Shown: in pieces, positions 1-13,646 of the stretch
Layout: each line of letters starts with the position of its first letter
Numbering within the stretch: position 1 is the stretch's first letter
Assembly: GCA_008694505.1 (NCBI GenBank)
Contig: VZDJ01000049.1
Span: 3,749,932 to 3,813,931, forward strand
Direction: 5' to 3'
From: Cyanoderma ruficeps
Taxonomy: Eukaryota; Chordata; Aves; Passeriformes; Timaliidae
Length of the DNA: 64,000 bases
Made by a program: the position numbers and the translations under genes
Notes under the pieces: generated by a model
Database searches by the model: none
What the model saw: only the letters and a program-made list of their open reading frames with translations
Told to the model about the DNA's origin: nothing

Positions 1-3000
1 GGCTGTAAGGCAAGCAATTATATTTATTTGTCAATTATAAAATTAGATTTAGGATTCACTAGAGAATATCAATTCTGAATGCCCCATAAAGCTCTGCTAA
101 TAACTATAGATACCCATGATTTTGACCTTTCTATTATTTAGACTTATATTTCCTTTCATTTATATGGCTTGATAAAAATTAATGATGCTTCACCCTTTAA
201 CTGAATTTCCCATGCTCAGAACGACTCCTGAAAATGATTTTGTCTGTGTTTTGTTTGTTGTGCAGACTGAAGCTGACAAGAAATCAGAAATCAGGCCATG
301 CAGGAAGGTAAAGAAGTATCTGGGACAGACAAAAAATTCCCTCTTTTCCCACAGTTAAATAAAAATCCCTCCAATAAGCACATCCATCTAACATTTTCTA
401 AGAAGGAGAAGGTTTATGTGAAAAGCCTCATGAGAATTTACGAGCTTGTAAAGTATTTCTCCTCAACTTGCCTCTTTTTTTAATCTTTAAAAAAAAATAC
501 TCTAAATACAGGACGCAGCCTCAGATGGCAAAAGGAAGGGATTACAAATAGTAGCAGAGTATTTTAATGAGATGGGAACTGTTTCCCCCACTCGGGTCCA
601 GAGAATGAGCATTTCTGACACCCTAATTAACAGAATGCAATCAGAAAAGCAGCAGTTTCCACAGGGTGGAATATTTATTTTGTACAAATGGGGCAAAATT
701 TTACTCCTAACAAGGACTTGGTTTTTACCTAGGTCAGGGGTGTAAACCAAGCTTATCCACCACCTTCAGAAATGCTCAAATCTCGAACTTTGGCAAAACT
801 TTCAGTACAACTGGCTTCAGGGTGAGTTGCCTTGAAATATGTTTTACCTTAGGACACTCTGAGGTGTTTTACATATTAATGAACCCTAAAGATTTGGTAA
901 ATTTGAAGGAAATTCTCTGAAGCTCATATAAGCACACCTGATTTCCAGTATTTCTAACACTCAAAACCACATTTACAACAATCAAAATGATTCCTTTTGT
1001 AAGTAACATGAGTTTTTGAACCTGAGCAGCAAGGACAATGGGCAGAATGTATGTAAAGCATAAATAAACCTCATACAGATATATAAAATAGGAACTCAAA
1101 TAATAGGGATCAGTACTACTGTGCATAGAGTGTTTTAATTTAAGGTCACTCAACCACAATGACTCAATTCTGGAAAAAAATATTAACCTTGAGTTCAGGA
1201 AAAAAAAAACAAACAAAAAAAACCCCTTTTGATAGCCAAATTGCATCTCTAGCTGAGACTCAGAGTCCGAGAGTGCAGCCCAAAATAAGAATTTCCCTTT
1301 TGTGTGTGTTCCAAAGAAAATGGCATTACTGTCTCCCATCTAAGAACATCTTCATCCACTCAAGCAGCTCTTCACCATGACTGGGGACACGGAATTGCTT
1401 ATTAATGTGAGGGACTCACAGCACTGGAGAGGTGGGATCCCAGAGCGAGAGTGTTCTTATCTGTGTGTTTAAGACTGAAACACAATGTAGTCTTGGCCTT
1501 TGTACATGTTGTTTACAAAGAAATCATAAATAAAGAAATAGCAACAGAAAAAGTTCTGTTCTCCCGGGGCCTTGATCCATTTGGTTTAATATTATTTTCT
1601 CCTTGACAAACTTCCATATTCTTGACAAAGTAAAGTTTTAAAAGCCTTTAGCTGGTGGCAAAATAAACACGTTTCACTCATGAAATCTGTCTTTAAAGCT
1701 GTGATCTGTGCTCTGTATTTTTTTTTCCAGGGAAACATTTTTTCAGACCTTTTCTATTTCCTTATTTTCTAACACTGGCAAAAGGAACAGGCTGAGTGAA
1801 CTCCAGGCTGGGGAGTGGGGCAGGTCCGGATGAAACACCTATTTGAACTCATGAGAACCTCTCATCCTGCATATCAGCAGCTGATTAGCTGGAAATAGAT
1901 TTCCCTGTGATTAAAGGGGAGGTAATAAAGGGTATTGCTGTCTTCCTCTGCCTGTTCGCTCATTTGAAACCCTTCATATCCTTTGTATTTGTAGCACACG
2001 TCTCTGAGAAACATTTTCATATAAATTATATTTTAAAAGTATTACTTCCCCTCCACTGGTACGTGGAATATTGATATGATCATTCCGTTGCCATTTCCTC
2101 CTCACGAGGCAGCGGAGATTAAGTCAGGGCAATTGGATTTGACATTCCAGCTGTCGCAAATGAGATTCCTGCACCTTCCTCCCACCAAAAGCTGTGGAGA
2201 ACAGCCTCATTTCAAAGGTGCTGAGCGGCCCCACCTCTTAGCAAAGTCAGTACTTCTGAATCCCTGTCCCTGCTTATTAAAGTGATTAAAAATGGACAAA
2301 ACCATCCAGTTTTACCCATCTGGATGGGAAATTTTGCCTCTGCATTCTATTGTCCTGTGGTCTCACCCAGGTCAGGTAAATATTCACTATATCCATCAGC
2401 TTTCACTTGGATTGGCTAAATTTCATCTTTGCTGGAAAAACAACCACTCCCAAGGGCCTTTTATGGGTCAGACATTTGTGGAGCTTCTGGAGAGGTTTCC
2501 TGTTGGTTTCCTGGCAGGCTTGGACATACCTGTATCAGTGATCAAACTACCAATCCATGCTTACAACAACAAAAACCAAAGGAATATTCAGTCCAAATAA
2601 ATAAAAATTTAACACCGCAAAACGGAACACACACAAAGTACATTTAACACGGACACACAAAAAAATTAATATGTTTTTTCCAATAAAAACATCAGGGATT
2701 TTCCACCAGACTAATCTTCTCTTCAACCTTAAACTGTGAATGGCAAAGCAAATCTTTGCAGGGCGCCGTGGAACCAGAAGCTCTTTGAGGAGGAAGAAAT
2801 AACCCTTCAGGTGTAGCAATATTCTCCCCAGGACTGGGTGGGTCCATCATGCAGCAAAACATGCCAGAAGGTTTTTGTCTCCACTGAACCTCTCATGGTG
2901 CACCACAGGGCTTTGAGAAGCTTGAAATATTCTTTATCTGCTGGTTTTCTTCATGTGAGTCAAGCAAATCCTGATTTCCGACACTAGTTTTACCAGGTTT

Positions 3001-3690
3001 TTACTTTTCAGTGATATCACCATCGATTTTTTTACTGGTTTGATGGTCACAAAAGGAGGTAGGGAACAAAGCCTCATAAATATTTGCATTACAATTTATG
3101 CCCATACTCCAGAAAACCTTGCACCTTGACTGAGTTCAAAGGCTGGAACTCAACCCAAGGTATTTTTTAAGTGTCCATTTCGAGCGAGCAGATGTGAGCA
3201 AGGGTTGGGAGTCTCTGAACAAATCTGGAAACACGATTTTTTGAGCTAAACTGCCTGGAGCAATTTCTGCAGCAATTTTCCACAGTAGAGAAGAAGCTCA
3301 GATGACTCATAACTCTAAAACAATGTGGCTAAAACCACATTTCAAACCCTTTCTTCTTTCCATTCTTCTGCCGTGCTATATCCGTTGATTTGCATATTTT
3401 TTTTTTATTCTGAAACGCTCAATTTATATCTTTTAAAAGACTTGCAGAGTCTGATGCTATCTAGAGAGACGGAGGGAAGTTTGTGCTGACTTGAAATAGC
3501 ACCTTATTATCTGAACATCTGGATCTCGAGAAACGAGCTGCTCCTCACAAAAGTCATCAGGGCTCCTCAGAACCGTCAGGGGCGCTTTTCACCTGTTTCC
3601 TTTCCCAGCCACACCTCACACCTCTCAGGAGGATGGCTGCCCTCTGCTCACCGATTTTTGCTCTAAGGACTCACTTTAAAGGGTGATTTA
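1..3690. other. Unique A+T-rich intron, no gene seen
   Basis: No recognisable protein, RNA gene or dispersed repeat. There is an A-run with C interruptions near 1200-1225. All open frames here are short, start at arbitrary ATGs and have no family resemblance. Confidence 0.7.
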
Positions 3691-3810
3691 AAACCATAAA
3701 AGGTCTGGGTTGGAAGGGACCTTAAGGATCATCTCATTCCATCCCATGCCAGGGCAGTGACACCTTCCACTGCTCCAAACCCTGTCCAACCTGGCCTCGA
3801 AAAGCTTCTA
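3691..3810 (-). mobile_element. CR1 LINE 3' tail
   Basis: The plus strand carries 'ggtctgggttggaagggacc', then 'ttaaggatcatctcattcca' and 'ccaacctggcctcgaa'. This is the reverse complement of the avian CR1 3' untranslated end, so the element's sense strand is minus. It is 5'-truncated to about 120 bp, as most genomic CR1 copies are. There is no reverse transcriptase sequence. Confidence 0.85.
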
Positions 3811-6800
3811 AATGAACAAAATAAAAGATTTTGAACCCCAAATTTTATTTCTTCTGACTGGGACACTGTTCATAAATGCCTTTTTTGGGAGTTCTTTAGG
3901 GATTTTTGGTTTGTTTTGGTTTTATTTGTTCAAGCACATACATTGAAGTTGTTGGCTCTTTTTCTGTTCTCCTCCAAAATATATCCATGAACATTCCTTT
4001 AGACGGGAATTTCGTAGTTTAATCTTTGGTAGAAAAGGTTCCTGGATATTTTCCTCCGCCCAGTTCCTTTCTGTTATCCACAAATACAATTCACACAAGT
4101 GAATTAGCCAAAATTCCAACTTAATAGATTACAAATTTGTGATTCGTGTTCTTTTAAAAATTTCCTTATCCTTGTTCTTCTTCTCTGACTCTTTTTCCCA
4201 GCTTTGCTCCAATGTATTCCAGAGTGAAAACTTGAGGTACGTTTTATTATTTCAGTAATAGATTCATAGCTCCACGGTGCTTCTTTATTTTTCTCCTTTC
4301 TTTAACTTTTCTGATGTTGGAAAATTTTAAAAAATATATAATTTACTTGAATAGTTGTTGTTTCTTTATAAAGGAGAAATTCCTCAGGAAGGTGAGAACC
4401 ATTGAAAAGGTATTATTCATCAGACATGGACTTTAGAAGAAAAAGGAAAACAGAACCAGATGAGAAACCAGCTTTAAGATCAACAGTTCCAAACCAATTT
4501 TTTTTTCTCTGTCATCATCCATCCAGTGATTACCCCAAGAGAGAAATTCCTGACATTTTGGCTGCCCGGTGTTCTGCTGTCAAGCACACAAGGCTTAGCA
4601 GAGGAGGAAATCAGTGTTCCAGCAGCACAGCAGCCTCTGCTCCTCCCAAGGAGACAATTTTCCACGGGAAGGGTTGCTGCCAGAGCTGGATTACCCAGGA
4701 AAAGGTGGATGTGTGCAGAGGCCATTTGAAGAATGGAGGAAAGGCCTGAACAAAGAGATAAATCCCAGTGGTGCTTTCCTTGGTCAGCCTCGACTGAAAT
4801 CAGGATTTTGGGAAGGCAGAAATGGGTGGTTCTGCATTAGCCTGGCACCGTGATGAGTGTTCAACAATAAAATACGGAACAGGAACTGCAGCTGGATGTG
4901 CTCTCCTTGATGCACCTTTCATCTAATGCCCACAGCAGCAGGAGAAGCATCCATGACTTTTTTACAAGCAGACAAAAAACAGAGTTTTCCAGAGCCATGG
5001 GTTCTGTTACTGGCTGAGTCTCTTTGCAGATGAAGCCTTGTCTTTAATCTGCTAAGGATGTTGTTATTCTTTCCTGCCCTGAGAGAGTTTGTTATTAGAT
5101 AACAAAATCCACACACCACAAAAAAAAAAAATTTCCTGAGATTTTCGGGCGTACACCGAGCTCAGAGACGAAACTCAGAAATTTCTAGAGTTATTTCCGA
5201 CGGAATTCAAGTGACTGAGATTTTGAATACACATAATTGTACCTCTCCAGATGTTTGCACAATAGCTAAAATCCCCACAGCAGTATTGCAGAGACAGGAA
5301 ATGACCACGCAAAAACCAAATTTGTCCTGGGCTCTTTTTAGTTCCAACACTTCCTGTGCTGCTTTTTCTTTTTTGTTGTTTTTGGGGTTTTTTTTTTGCA
5401 GTGATTGATGAATGCAGTCACCCCTCTTGTCTGCAAGGAGAGGGGACACTTTTCACACCATGGAAAGTTTTTAAGCACAGTCTGCCCTGTCACGGATCAG
5501 TGGCATTTGTGGTGGACTGTGGAACCTAAGAGCCAAACACCCTTTTCTCATGGAGTGTACAAGTGCACATCCTGCTGAAAAACCTAAATTAAGTATTCTG
5601 AATCACCAATTCTTGAGCGATTCTTATTTGCTACTCATTTTCTTCCCTACTCATTACTTTCTCCCAGAATTCTAGCAAGAGATTAATTTCTTAGCCTTCA
5701 CCTTCCACCTGCGGCAGATTCCTTTTTGCCTACAAGTCTGAAATCAGCTGTTGCATCTTTGAGTGGTTACCGGCAGGCCCGTGTACAAATAGGAAATATA
5801 TTTATATGCAAAAATGCTGTAACACTTTTCCAGTGTCCTCCAACATTTATCACCAAGTGGAAAATATGTTTAAAACGATATCAAGTATTCCAGGACGTTT
5901 TCTGCAGTGCATTGTATGATTTGTTTTAAAGATACCGTCGAGTATTTCCTGAGATGGGCTGCACAGAAAATAGGAAAGTGTTGAGGAAGTTACCTTTCTC
6001 ACTCCTGTTTATTGAAACTTAGAATGTTCTGTTTGATCCATTACACTTATCAGTAATAGTCTGAATTACACTACATAACTTTTCTTCCCTGGATGGGATT
6101 GAAAAAGACAGATTTTACTCAAACTAAAGCACACGGCACCTTCTGCTTATCCATTTCCTCAAAATGCCATCTAAATTCTTAATTTATATTCCAAAATCTC
6201 TGTCAGTTTTCGCTCTTCCATCTTCATAAAACAAAAATTACATACTGCTTTCTATCATTTCTGGGACGAAGAAAGAAAACCTTATCTCGCTTTATCTATT
6301 GGAAATGAACATCCTCAGTTTAATTTAAACCCATCTCTTCAAGTAGCAAGCAGTAACTTACCAAGTCACTGAGATCAAATCAAACTCCCCTTTGCCTCCC
6401 AAAAATAACATTGACATGTCAGATCATGCAATCAAATCCTGTTTGCCTCATGTGGAGACTGATAAACTAAATATGATACATAAACTTCAGGGGACAAATA
6501 ACAAGCTGATACACCGATGCTCCTGGAAAGCACCTAACCAGGCAGGAGTTTCAACTAAAACTTTTTGAACTCAAATATTCAATATTCTGCTCCCCCCATC
6601 CAAAAGGAGACAAGACCTGCTTTAAAACTGAAAAGAAATTCTGCTCTTTACACAATGTAAATCACGATTTTGAATTTTTTCAATACTGCTTCCTTCCTCA
6701 AACCAAGCTGTGAGACTCCACTGGCAGCTGCTTTAGTAAAAGCTTGTTTAATTCTATCGACACCTTTCCATCTGATGGGATTGAGTTTTTATGCTGAGAT

Positions 6801-7415
6801 ATGACATTCCCAACAAAACCATAGGAAATTGCATGTCTCATTTTCCAATTAATGGAAAGACAGTTATAAAATACCTTTCAAATGACTCTCAATCAAAAAA
6901 AACCAAACAAAAACAAACCCAAAAACCCAAAGAACCAACCAGATATACATATATAGATTTACGTATATGTAGATCTACATGTTCCCAGTATTTCACAGAT
7001 CCCTTTTAGACAAGAAATTTCAAATCCTCCCTACATCTGGTGCACCCAAAGAGCTGAAGTTTTGAAGAATTCCCCTCACCTGAAGACACTTCTGGAAAAC
7101 TCAGGCAGTCCTTAACGAATTAGGCAAGATGGCAAATCCACCAAAGGCTCGAGGATATTGCCAAAGGAATTTTCTCTGTAAGAAACAAATTCCTTCCCGT
7201 GTTGGCTGGGGAAGAAGGGCCTTGCTGTCAGCGATGACAGCGCTGAGGGCATTTTTTAGGGGGTGAAAGTGCCTCCAGCTGTGTCATTCTGCACTCAGGA
7301 GGAAATCGGTGCACTCTGCAGGGTCAGAGGATGCAGAGTGCCAGCCTGTGCCAGCCTTGTCTGCTGCTGGATGGAATGGAGTCAAACCCTTGAAGCTTTG
7401 TTCAGTTAGCTTCGT
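3811..7415. other. Unique intron, no gene seen
   Basis: A+T-rich sequence with T-runs (around 4500 and 5390) and the A/C tract listed separately. The frames at 4402-4853 overlap on both strands and match nothing known. Confidence 0.7.
6895..6940 (+). repeat. A/C-rich low-complexity tract
   Basis: Runs of A3-A8 separated by CC or CCC, the complement in composition of the G/T tract at 7.4 kb. It has no clear unit length. Confidence 0.7.
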
Positions 7416-7557
7416 TGGTGTTTTGGGGGTTTTATTGGGTTTTTTTGGGGTTTTTATTGGGTTTTGGGGTTTTTTATTGGGTTTTGGGGGGTTTTTATTA
7501 GGTTTTTGGGGGTTTTTATTGGGTTTGGGGGGTTTTTATTGGGTTTTTTGGGGGTGC
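7416..7557 (+). repeat. G/T-rich degenerate tandem repeat
   Basis: About six imperfect units of 20-24 bp, each built from 'tttttattgggtttt' plus a run of three to six G. Twelve G-runs of three or more occur within about 140 bp, so a quadruplex on the plus strand is plausible. The CDH13 sense strand here is the C/A-rich complement. The open frame across it (GFLLGF-type repeats) is an artefact of the array. Confidence 0.85.
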
Positions 7558-8942
7558 ATTGGAAATGTTGGTGCAGCGTTGTTTAATGCAAACTTCATAT
7601 TAGGTTAATAAATAAGCTTCCAGGCATTATATATGCTGGAAAATATGGAAAATTTGTATTGATCAGACTCCGTACATAAGTGACAGGAGGCTGGGAGCTG
7701 GGAAGGAGATTGTCCCAAGCAGATGGATTAGGGAAGGGCTCCCCACTGCTAAATAAAAAATATTGCACGTGTTCTGCTCAGCCTCATGGCTCCATCCCAG
7801 TGCAGACACAGCCAGAGCCAAACTCAGAACAGCTCCTAAAACTTTCTGATCAAACCTAGACCTTTCTGCTCCTCAAAAAAAAAAACCCAAAAACCAGACA
7901 CCAAAAAACCTCCAATCTGTTTTAAAGTGCTGGACTCTCCTAAGTGAAGCCCAGTGTTTCCTCCTGGGAAGCTCTCAGAGCCATCTCTTCACTCTCCACA
8001 CTGCTAAAAGCAAAGCTTTTACCTGCTGCTGTCCCAGAGTGCCAGCAGCCTGCACAACCTGGTGATTATTTCACTTTTAAGGCAGGAACATGATGCCTTA
8101 ATGTGATAATTAGGCCATGGTGAGAAGTCAAGAGTCCAGCAAAAAGCCCTCCTATCTCCAGTTCCCCCCTCAGCTGCCTCGGACCTGCTGCAACTTCCAA
8201 GGAAAAAATCAATGGCAACAACTTTCTAGTTGTTACCTCAGGAATTTCTCATTAGTCACCTCAGAAAAGCCTAAATCAGACCATTATTCCCACCAGCGCA
8301 GATTTTCCCGCCTTTCCCTCATTTTCTCAAGCTGGTAATCACATTAGTGGGAATCTCTGGGCTTCCAGATATTAGGAGCGCATTTTTGACGAATTCTCCT
8401 GGAAATTCTCCCTCATTTCAGCACTTCCCATCTCTCTAATGGTTCACTGCAAAGGCAGAAATCCCCGGGGAAAACTGATCTCCCTCCAGTTTGTCTTTTC
8501 CACGAGTTCTGTATTTTATCCATTAAAGTACACAGAGACAATTCAGACATTTGTAAGACAAGAGGAATTAGAGCAAGGGAAGATAATGCAGCCAACACGA
8601 TTCCTGTCACTCCTGTCTGACACAGCCCTGCATGACAGCATGACTCAGAGCATCATTTCTCCTCAAGTCACTCCTTTCTGCCAAAAATCTTAGCGCAGGC
8701 AGCAAGGTGCCAGTGCTGAGCTAAATGTCAGGGCAGCAACTGCTTCATTCCTGGAATTTTTCTAATTAAACCACGCATTCCATTTTATTATTCTGATCTT
8801 TTTCCTCTCTAACACGCAACTTCTCCTGAACTGCTGCCTGGATGGCCATTTAAATCTGCCTTCCTGAGCTGTGTGGAGCTCCACTGCCTGGTGCCAAACA
8901 AGGATTTTGGCAAAGCAGAAATAATTCAGAAGTGAGAGATTC

Positions 8943-8996
8943 GGCCAAAGCCCTGGATTTGGCCAAACCCCTGGATTTGGCCAAACCCCTGGATCC
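8943..8996 (+). repeat. Three-copy 18-bp tandem repeat
   Basis: Three consecutive copies of ggccaaacccctggattt. The first differs at one base and the last ends in cc. It is in unique intron. Confidence 0.9.
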
Positions 8997-10035
8997 CTCA
9001 CGGGCTGGGTCATTGTCTCAGCACAGAAAGCCACCACTTGTGGTGGCCATGGAATGGATACTGTTGTGATATTCAGATGAAGATATTAATGAAAGAAGTT
9101 TCCATTAGAAGAGGCCCGAAAACTCAAAATTAAAGTATATCGGAAGAAAATTTAATTAGGATCTTTTAGTTCATCAGGGGGCTGTGGAACAGGTGGGAAT
9201 GAACTTACAGGGCTACAGAGACTTGTAGCTCCCAGAGGAACACGACCCTACAACTTTCCTTCAACATTTATAATGAAAATTTAGCTGCAAAAAAAAAAAA
9301 AAAAGGTGTGATAAACCTAAATTGAACTGAAGCAGCATATCTAATTTTTACAGTCTAGTTACTGCTACTATCAAATATTCATTTCTCCCAATAAGCAGGT
9401 AACTATGGCAACAAACACACCATATCTGTATGAAAAGGTGCCAAGAAACAAAAAAAAAAGAAGTGAAAATCTTTACATTTATCTCAGGGTTTTTTTCACC
9501 TTCTTTCGAATTACCAGCGCTGCTATCAACTATTTAAAATATCAGCAAAGATTAATTTTAGTAAAATATTATGAAGACACTGAACAACACAATGGGAAGG
9601 ATCCCATTGCTCTCTGAAAACTGCAATCAAAAGTAATTTCCAATTAAAATACTTTCTGACAAGAAGAAGAAAATTAATTTAAATTTTAGCTCTAGGACGA
9701 AAGGAGAATGAGCAACGTCATGTTTCATTTTCTTCAGCCTGTCACTTCAATTCTCTTTTGAGGAGGACTTATTTTCAGATGATATAATTACAATCCTGAA
9801 ATGGCAGTTTTAAATATACAAGACAGATGTTTATTAAGTTGAAATACACTTGGAATAAAATTTACTATTTCTCTTTGCTGTGGAAACAAAAGGATTCTGG
9901 GCCTTTTCTCCGTTGCAGTTCCTTAAAGCTGGAATATTCCCATGATGGAATTATCTCCCATTTTAAAGACTGGAAGTCTCCCTGCCATGGCACTCCCACA
10001 CATCTCAGGATTTTAAGAATCCTGGATTCTAAAAA

Positions 10036-10083
10036 TAATTAAATTAATAATTAAATTATTCTTAATTAAATTAAGAATTAAAT
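10036..10083 (+). repeat. A/T-only tract with perfect 10-bp inverted repeat
   Basis: A run almost purely of A and T holds attcttaatt at 10058-10067 and its exact complement aattaagaat at 10069-10078, separated by one A. It could extrude as a cruciform. No protein-binding role can be read from it. Confidence 0.7.
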
Positions 10084-10398
10084 GAGCAGTCTCAAGCAAA
10101 ATATTCTGAAGATATCAGGTGTCGTTTGTCAAAGAAAAAAAGCTCATAAATACTGCTCCCTGTACCATCAGCCTACAAGGGAAAATTCGTATTTTAGTTT
10201 TTTTTGATGCAGGTATCTATTTGGGGATGGTGGGATAATATGGCACAAACTTAAAGTGTTTACACATTACTTTTCAGAGTGAGAGATCTCTTCCCTTAAA
10301 AGTGATTTATCTCTGGTCTCCAAGGAGTCAGCTCATACTTGTTCTGCAGGGAGAATGATGCTTTATGGATTTCCTCTCAAGGAAATAAAGTTTGCTTT

Positions 10399-10463
10399 GG
10401 GGGGGGAAAAAAAAAGAAAAGAAAAAAAATAGAAAAAAAATAGAAAAAAAAAGAAAATAAAAG
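10399..10463 (+). repeat. Purine-only tract (G9 then A-rich)
   Basis: A run of G is followed by A-runs broken by single G or TAG for about 60 bp. It lies about 90 bp upstream of the LTR-like block at 10554; it could be a relic polypurine stretch but more likely is an A-rich microsatellite. Confidence 0.75.
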
Positions 10464-10553
10464 CCATAGCACAAGACAGATCCAGTTAAAGATGTCACAA
10501 ACGAACCGTAAAAAGGAATCAGCAAAACTGAGTTGGGGCACAAAGAGCAGCAC

Positions 10554-10871
10554 TGTGCTCCCTGCCTGGATGTCGCCCTGGTCTTTTTCAGCCTTCCAAT
10601 GTTTGCATTTTTGTAGTGGAGTTTCTCACGGATTTTCATGCAAACAAAGTAACATTATTGTAAACTGTTCTTCTTATTTACCGTTTCTGTCTGGAAGAGG
10701 GACAAATGATGGGACTTCTGGTTTGACTGGTGTGGTTGGAGAGGCGTCAGCCTCATCGCCCAACCCATAATCATTGTCCAAAATCGATATAAATAAAATA
10801 AACTTCTCTCTTTTTGCCCTGACGACCCCACTGCGCGCCCGTCGTTCATTTCGGGTCCTACGGCGACGCCA
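10554..10871 (+). mobile_element. LTR-like element, diverged, antisense to CDH13
   Basis: The block resembles the LTR at 37.1-37.4 kb in layout and in places in sequence: both share a 'gtttctcac' stretch, a 'cttcatg/ttttcatg caaac' motif and a 'gttggagagg/gttagggagg' segment before the promoter region. It has a TATA-like gatataaa at 10786-10793 overlapping AATAAA hexamers (10792-10802), then an unusually CpG-rich U5-like stretch (10825-10880). No clean target duplication was found, so both borders are approximate and the element may be older or truncated. Confidence 0.5.
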
Positions 10872-13646
10872 GGGCGCGCAGGGATCCTCCAGCAAGGGGA
10901 ATTCCATCACCTGGGGAACTCTCAGCTGCGTCAAACAAGGACAGAAACGCACAGAAATACCCAGCCCCGGCCCTCGGTGCTGAAGGGAACTTTGTGCCCG
11001 CACTAATCCACCACATAATTGGATGTCTTCATTCCTGCCTCAGATCTGGAGCTTCTGAAGGGTTTAAATGTGCATAATACAAATAACGGACAACATTTAC
11101 AAGTAAAAACAGACTCAGAGGCAGCCGCTGTCTTGCTAGCATGTTCCAGCTGTATTTTAATTAAGACTTCAATTTTCGAGATTTGTTTAATACAGAAAAA
11201 TTAAAAACAATCAGGCAGAAAGTTCAGTGAATGTTTTACAAGTGGAACACCAGTGGATCCTCCAGTCCAGAAGAGAAGCAGAGGAGAATTTCATTAACAT
11301 GACTCAAATTTATTCACATTCTGCCTCCTCAAATTGCCTTTTAATTGATGCACTGAGTACAGAAACAGAAAACTAAAAATTAATGTTATCCACGTAGACT
11401 AAGAAGGGTTTATTTTAACCTTGAGCAGAGTTTTGTAAAACTCTACAGTTCAGACTGAAAACTAAAATTTGAACACACACACACACTCTTAATTAATGTT
11501 ACTGTAATTAAGTACTCCAGCATAAAAGAGAGTTAAATTTGGGTAGAATTTAGAGAGAAAGAAATTTCCCATTTGATGGCATTAAGATACAATCTCCTAC
11601 AAACCAGCATATTTTAAATGATTTTTGCTACATGCACTCTAAAAATAGAAAGTCATAAGAAAACAGGAAAGATAAAAGAAAGTGAAAATAAAATTATAAA
11701 GATGTGTCTGTTGTCTGATGACTTTTGGGGAATCAAAAGTAAAATCCCATTGGTGCTGGAGGAATTATCCCAAAATAACACACTGGGAAATTGGAATTAT
11801 CCTGGCAGAACTAAAAAAAACCACCAACATATTTGAAAATACCCTTTTCATGTTAAAAAAAATATTAAAAATCAAATTAAGCAAATCTGGGGTAACTCTT
11901 GTTGAGTCCCAACTACTCCGAGCTGCAACTCCACCAAACAAAGCAATTATTCCTATAGTGACTTTGAAGTAATTTCATTTATTTATTTGATTTGCTGGTT
12001 GTAAACTGACCACTCCCAGATGTTTTCCTTTCTTTTCTCTTCAGCACTGAGCATTCTGAAATTATTGATACTTGCGTTAAAAAGTCAGACTTTGAGGATA
12101 AAATATCCAAAAGTTTTGTTTCCAAGCATTAACTGTGCTACCTCCTCACTACTTCTACAGCAGGAAGTTCATGTCGACCAACCAGAAAAAACTGTTTGGA
12201 AATGGGAAACTTTCAGGAAAAATTTGGATTAATCAATAGTGACACACTTCTACCTTTTGGAGTTGTATTCCTTGGCCCCAAGCAAGGGCTGAAAAACACT
12301 GCCAGTGAGAATCTTTCAGATTTTTCTCACCTTTTGGCATTTCTTAGTCTACATGGATAACATTAACTTTTAGTTTTCTGTTTATTCACTCATCCACCTC
12401 TCTCACTGAACTGAAACTACTGCTTCAAACATCTACAAAATGTGTGGTGCACCCCTAGTCTGGAATTTCTAAGTTTTACTGGAATTTTTAAGTTTTATTA
12501 TCTTCAGGGATAGATGACCTTTGAAGATCATCGTGCTCACAGTTCTAGCAGAATATGTGCCAGCATTCAGCAATTAACCACTTAGCAATTAACCAGCTCC
12601 TCTGCAAAACCTGCAACTGGAGGGTTTTTATTCTAAGCTCACCACTTCTTTTCCCTTCTTAGACAGACATTTGTCACAGTGGGATTTTCACATCTCAACA
12701 TCCATAAAGCTAATATTCCTCTCTCTTTTTTTCTTTTTTTTTAATAAAGAAACTCTCACCAAAAAAAGAGACAGCATTTCCATTATCAGCCTCTATTCAA
12801 AATATGTGGGCAGCCGATATCGTGTCTCGTGTCACTCTTTGTAAGTGCCTTGAAAATGATATTTTATAAAATCACTCTGCAGTGCATCAGTGTCAGAGAA
12901 ACTCAGGATGTTCGGCTGAGTGACATTTCTAGAGGATCAGGAACGATCTGCCACAGGAGGCAGTGATAGCCAAACTCCTAACCCAAAACATCAGGGGGAG
13001 AATATAAATATTTCTTGGTGCAGCTACAGAGAGCTGCGTGTTTGGGAAGTCACATTCACATCATCTTGTGGGAAATGTGGAGATTTTACAGGAAGCAAAC
13101 TGTGAGAGTTAAAATGATGGTTGGAGCCATCAGTAGCCCAGAATCACCTGAGTGAAAAACACACTTGGGGAATGAAGAGCCAATAACCCACCTAAGAAAT
13201 AAATCCAAGATCCTAATGAAGAACCAGGAATGCTCCTTCTTCTTCCCTCCTTGGCAGGGGAAAACACAGACAAAGCAAGAAAAAAAGTTCCTTTCTGAGA
13301 TATCTTGGGAATCCTCAGAGAGGAAGGAAATATCCCTGCAGAAGCTCTGCCTTTAAGTGGGAATTTATCCCCCCTGCAAGCTCCAGGTTAAAAAGTGTGA
13401 CAAGGACATGCAGCAATTATCCCAGATTGGATTGGATGAAACTTTGGACTCCTGGGCACTGAGAATTCCAGTCCTTCTGTGCTGACAGACACTGACCCTC
13501 AAGCAAACACTGCGTTGACCTGAGGCTGTGGAACGGGCTTCCAAAATTGAGTGACAGCACTGGGATTGTGGGTTTGAATAGAAGAACCCACATGGAACCA
13601 TAAAGGAGCACCCACAGGTGGATGTTGGCCAGCAGAGCTGCAGGAG
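10872..13646. other. Unique intron, no gene seen
   Basis: The first 120 bp are G+C-richer and may belong to the LTR-like element; the rest is A+T-rich with one short (CA)n. The frames are short and unconvincing. Confidence 0.65.
11472..11487 (+). repeat. Short (CA)n microsatellite
   Basis: About seven CA units. It is flanked by unremarkable A+T-rich intron. Confidence 0.85.

Larger units (their letters stand above)
7558..10398. other. Unique intron, no gene seen
   Basis: It holds only the 18-bp triplet repeat and an A-run of about 16 near 9290. No conserved protein motif was noticed. Confidence 0.7.
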
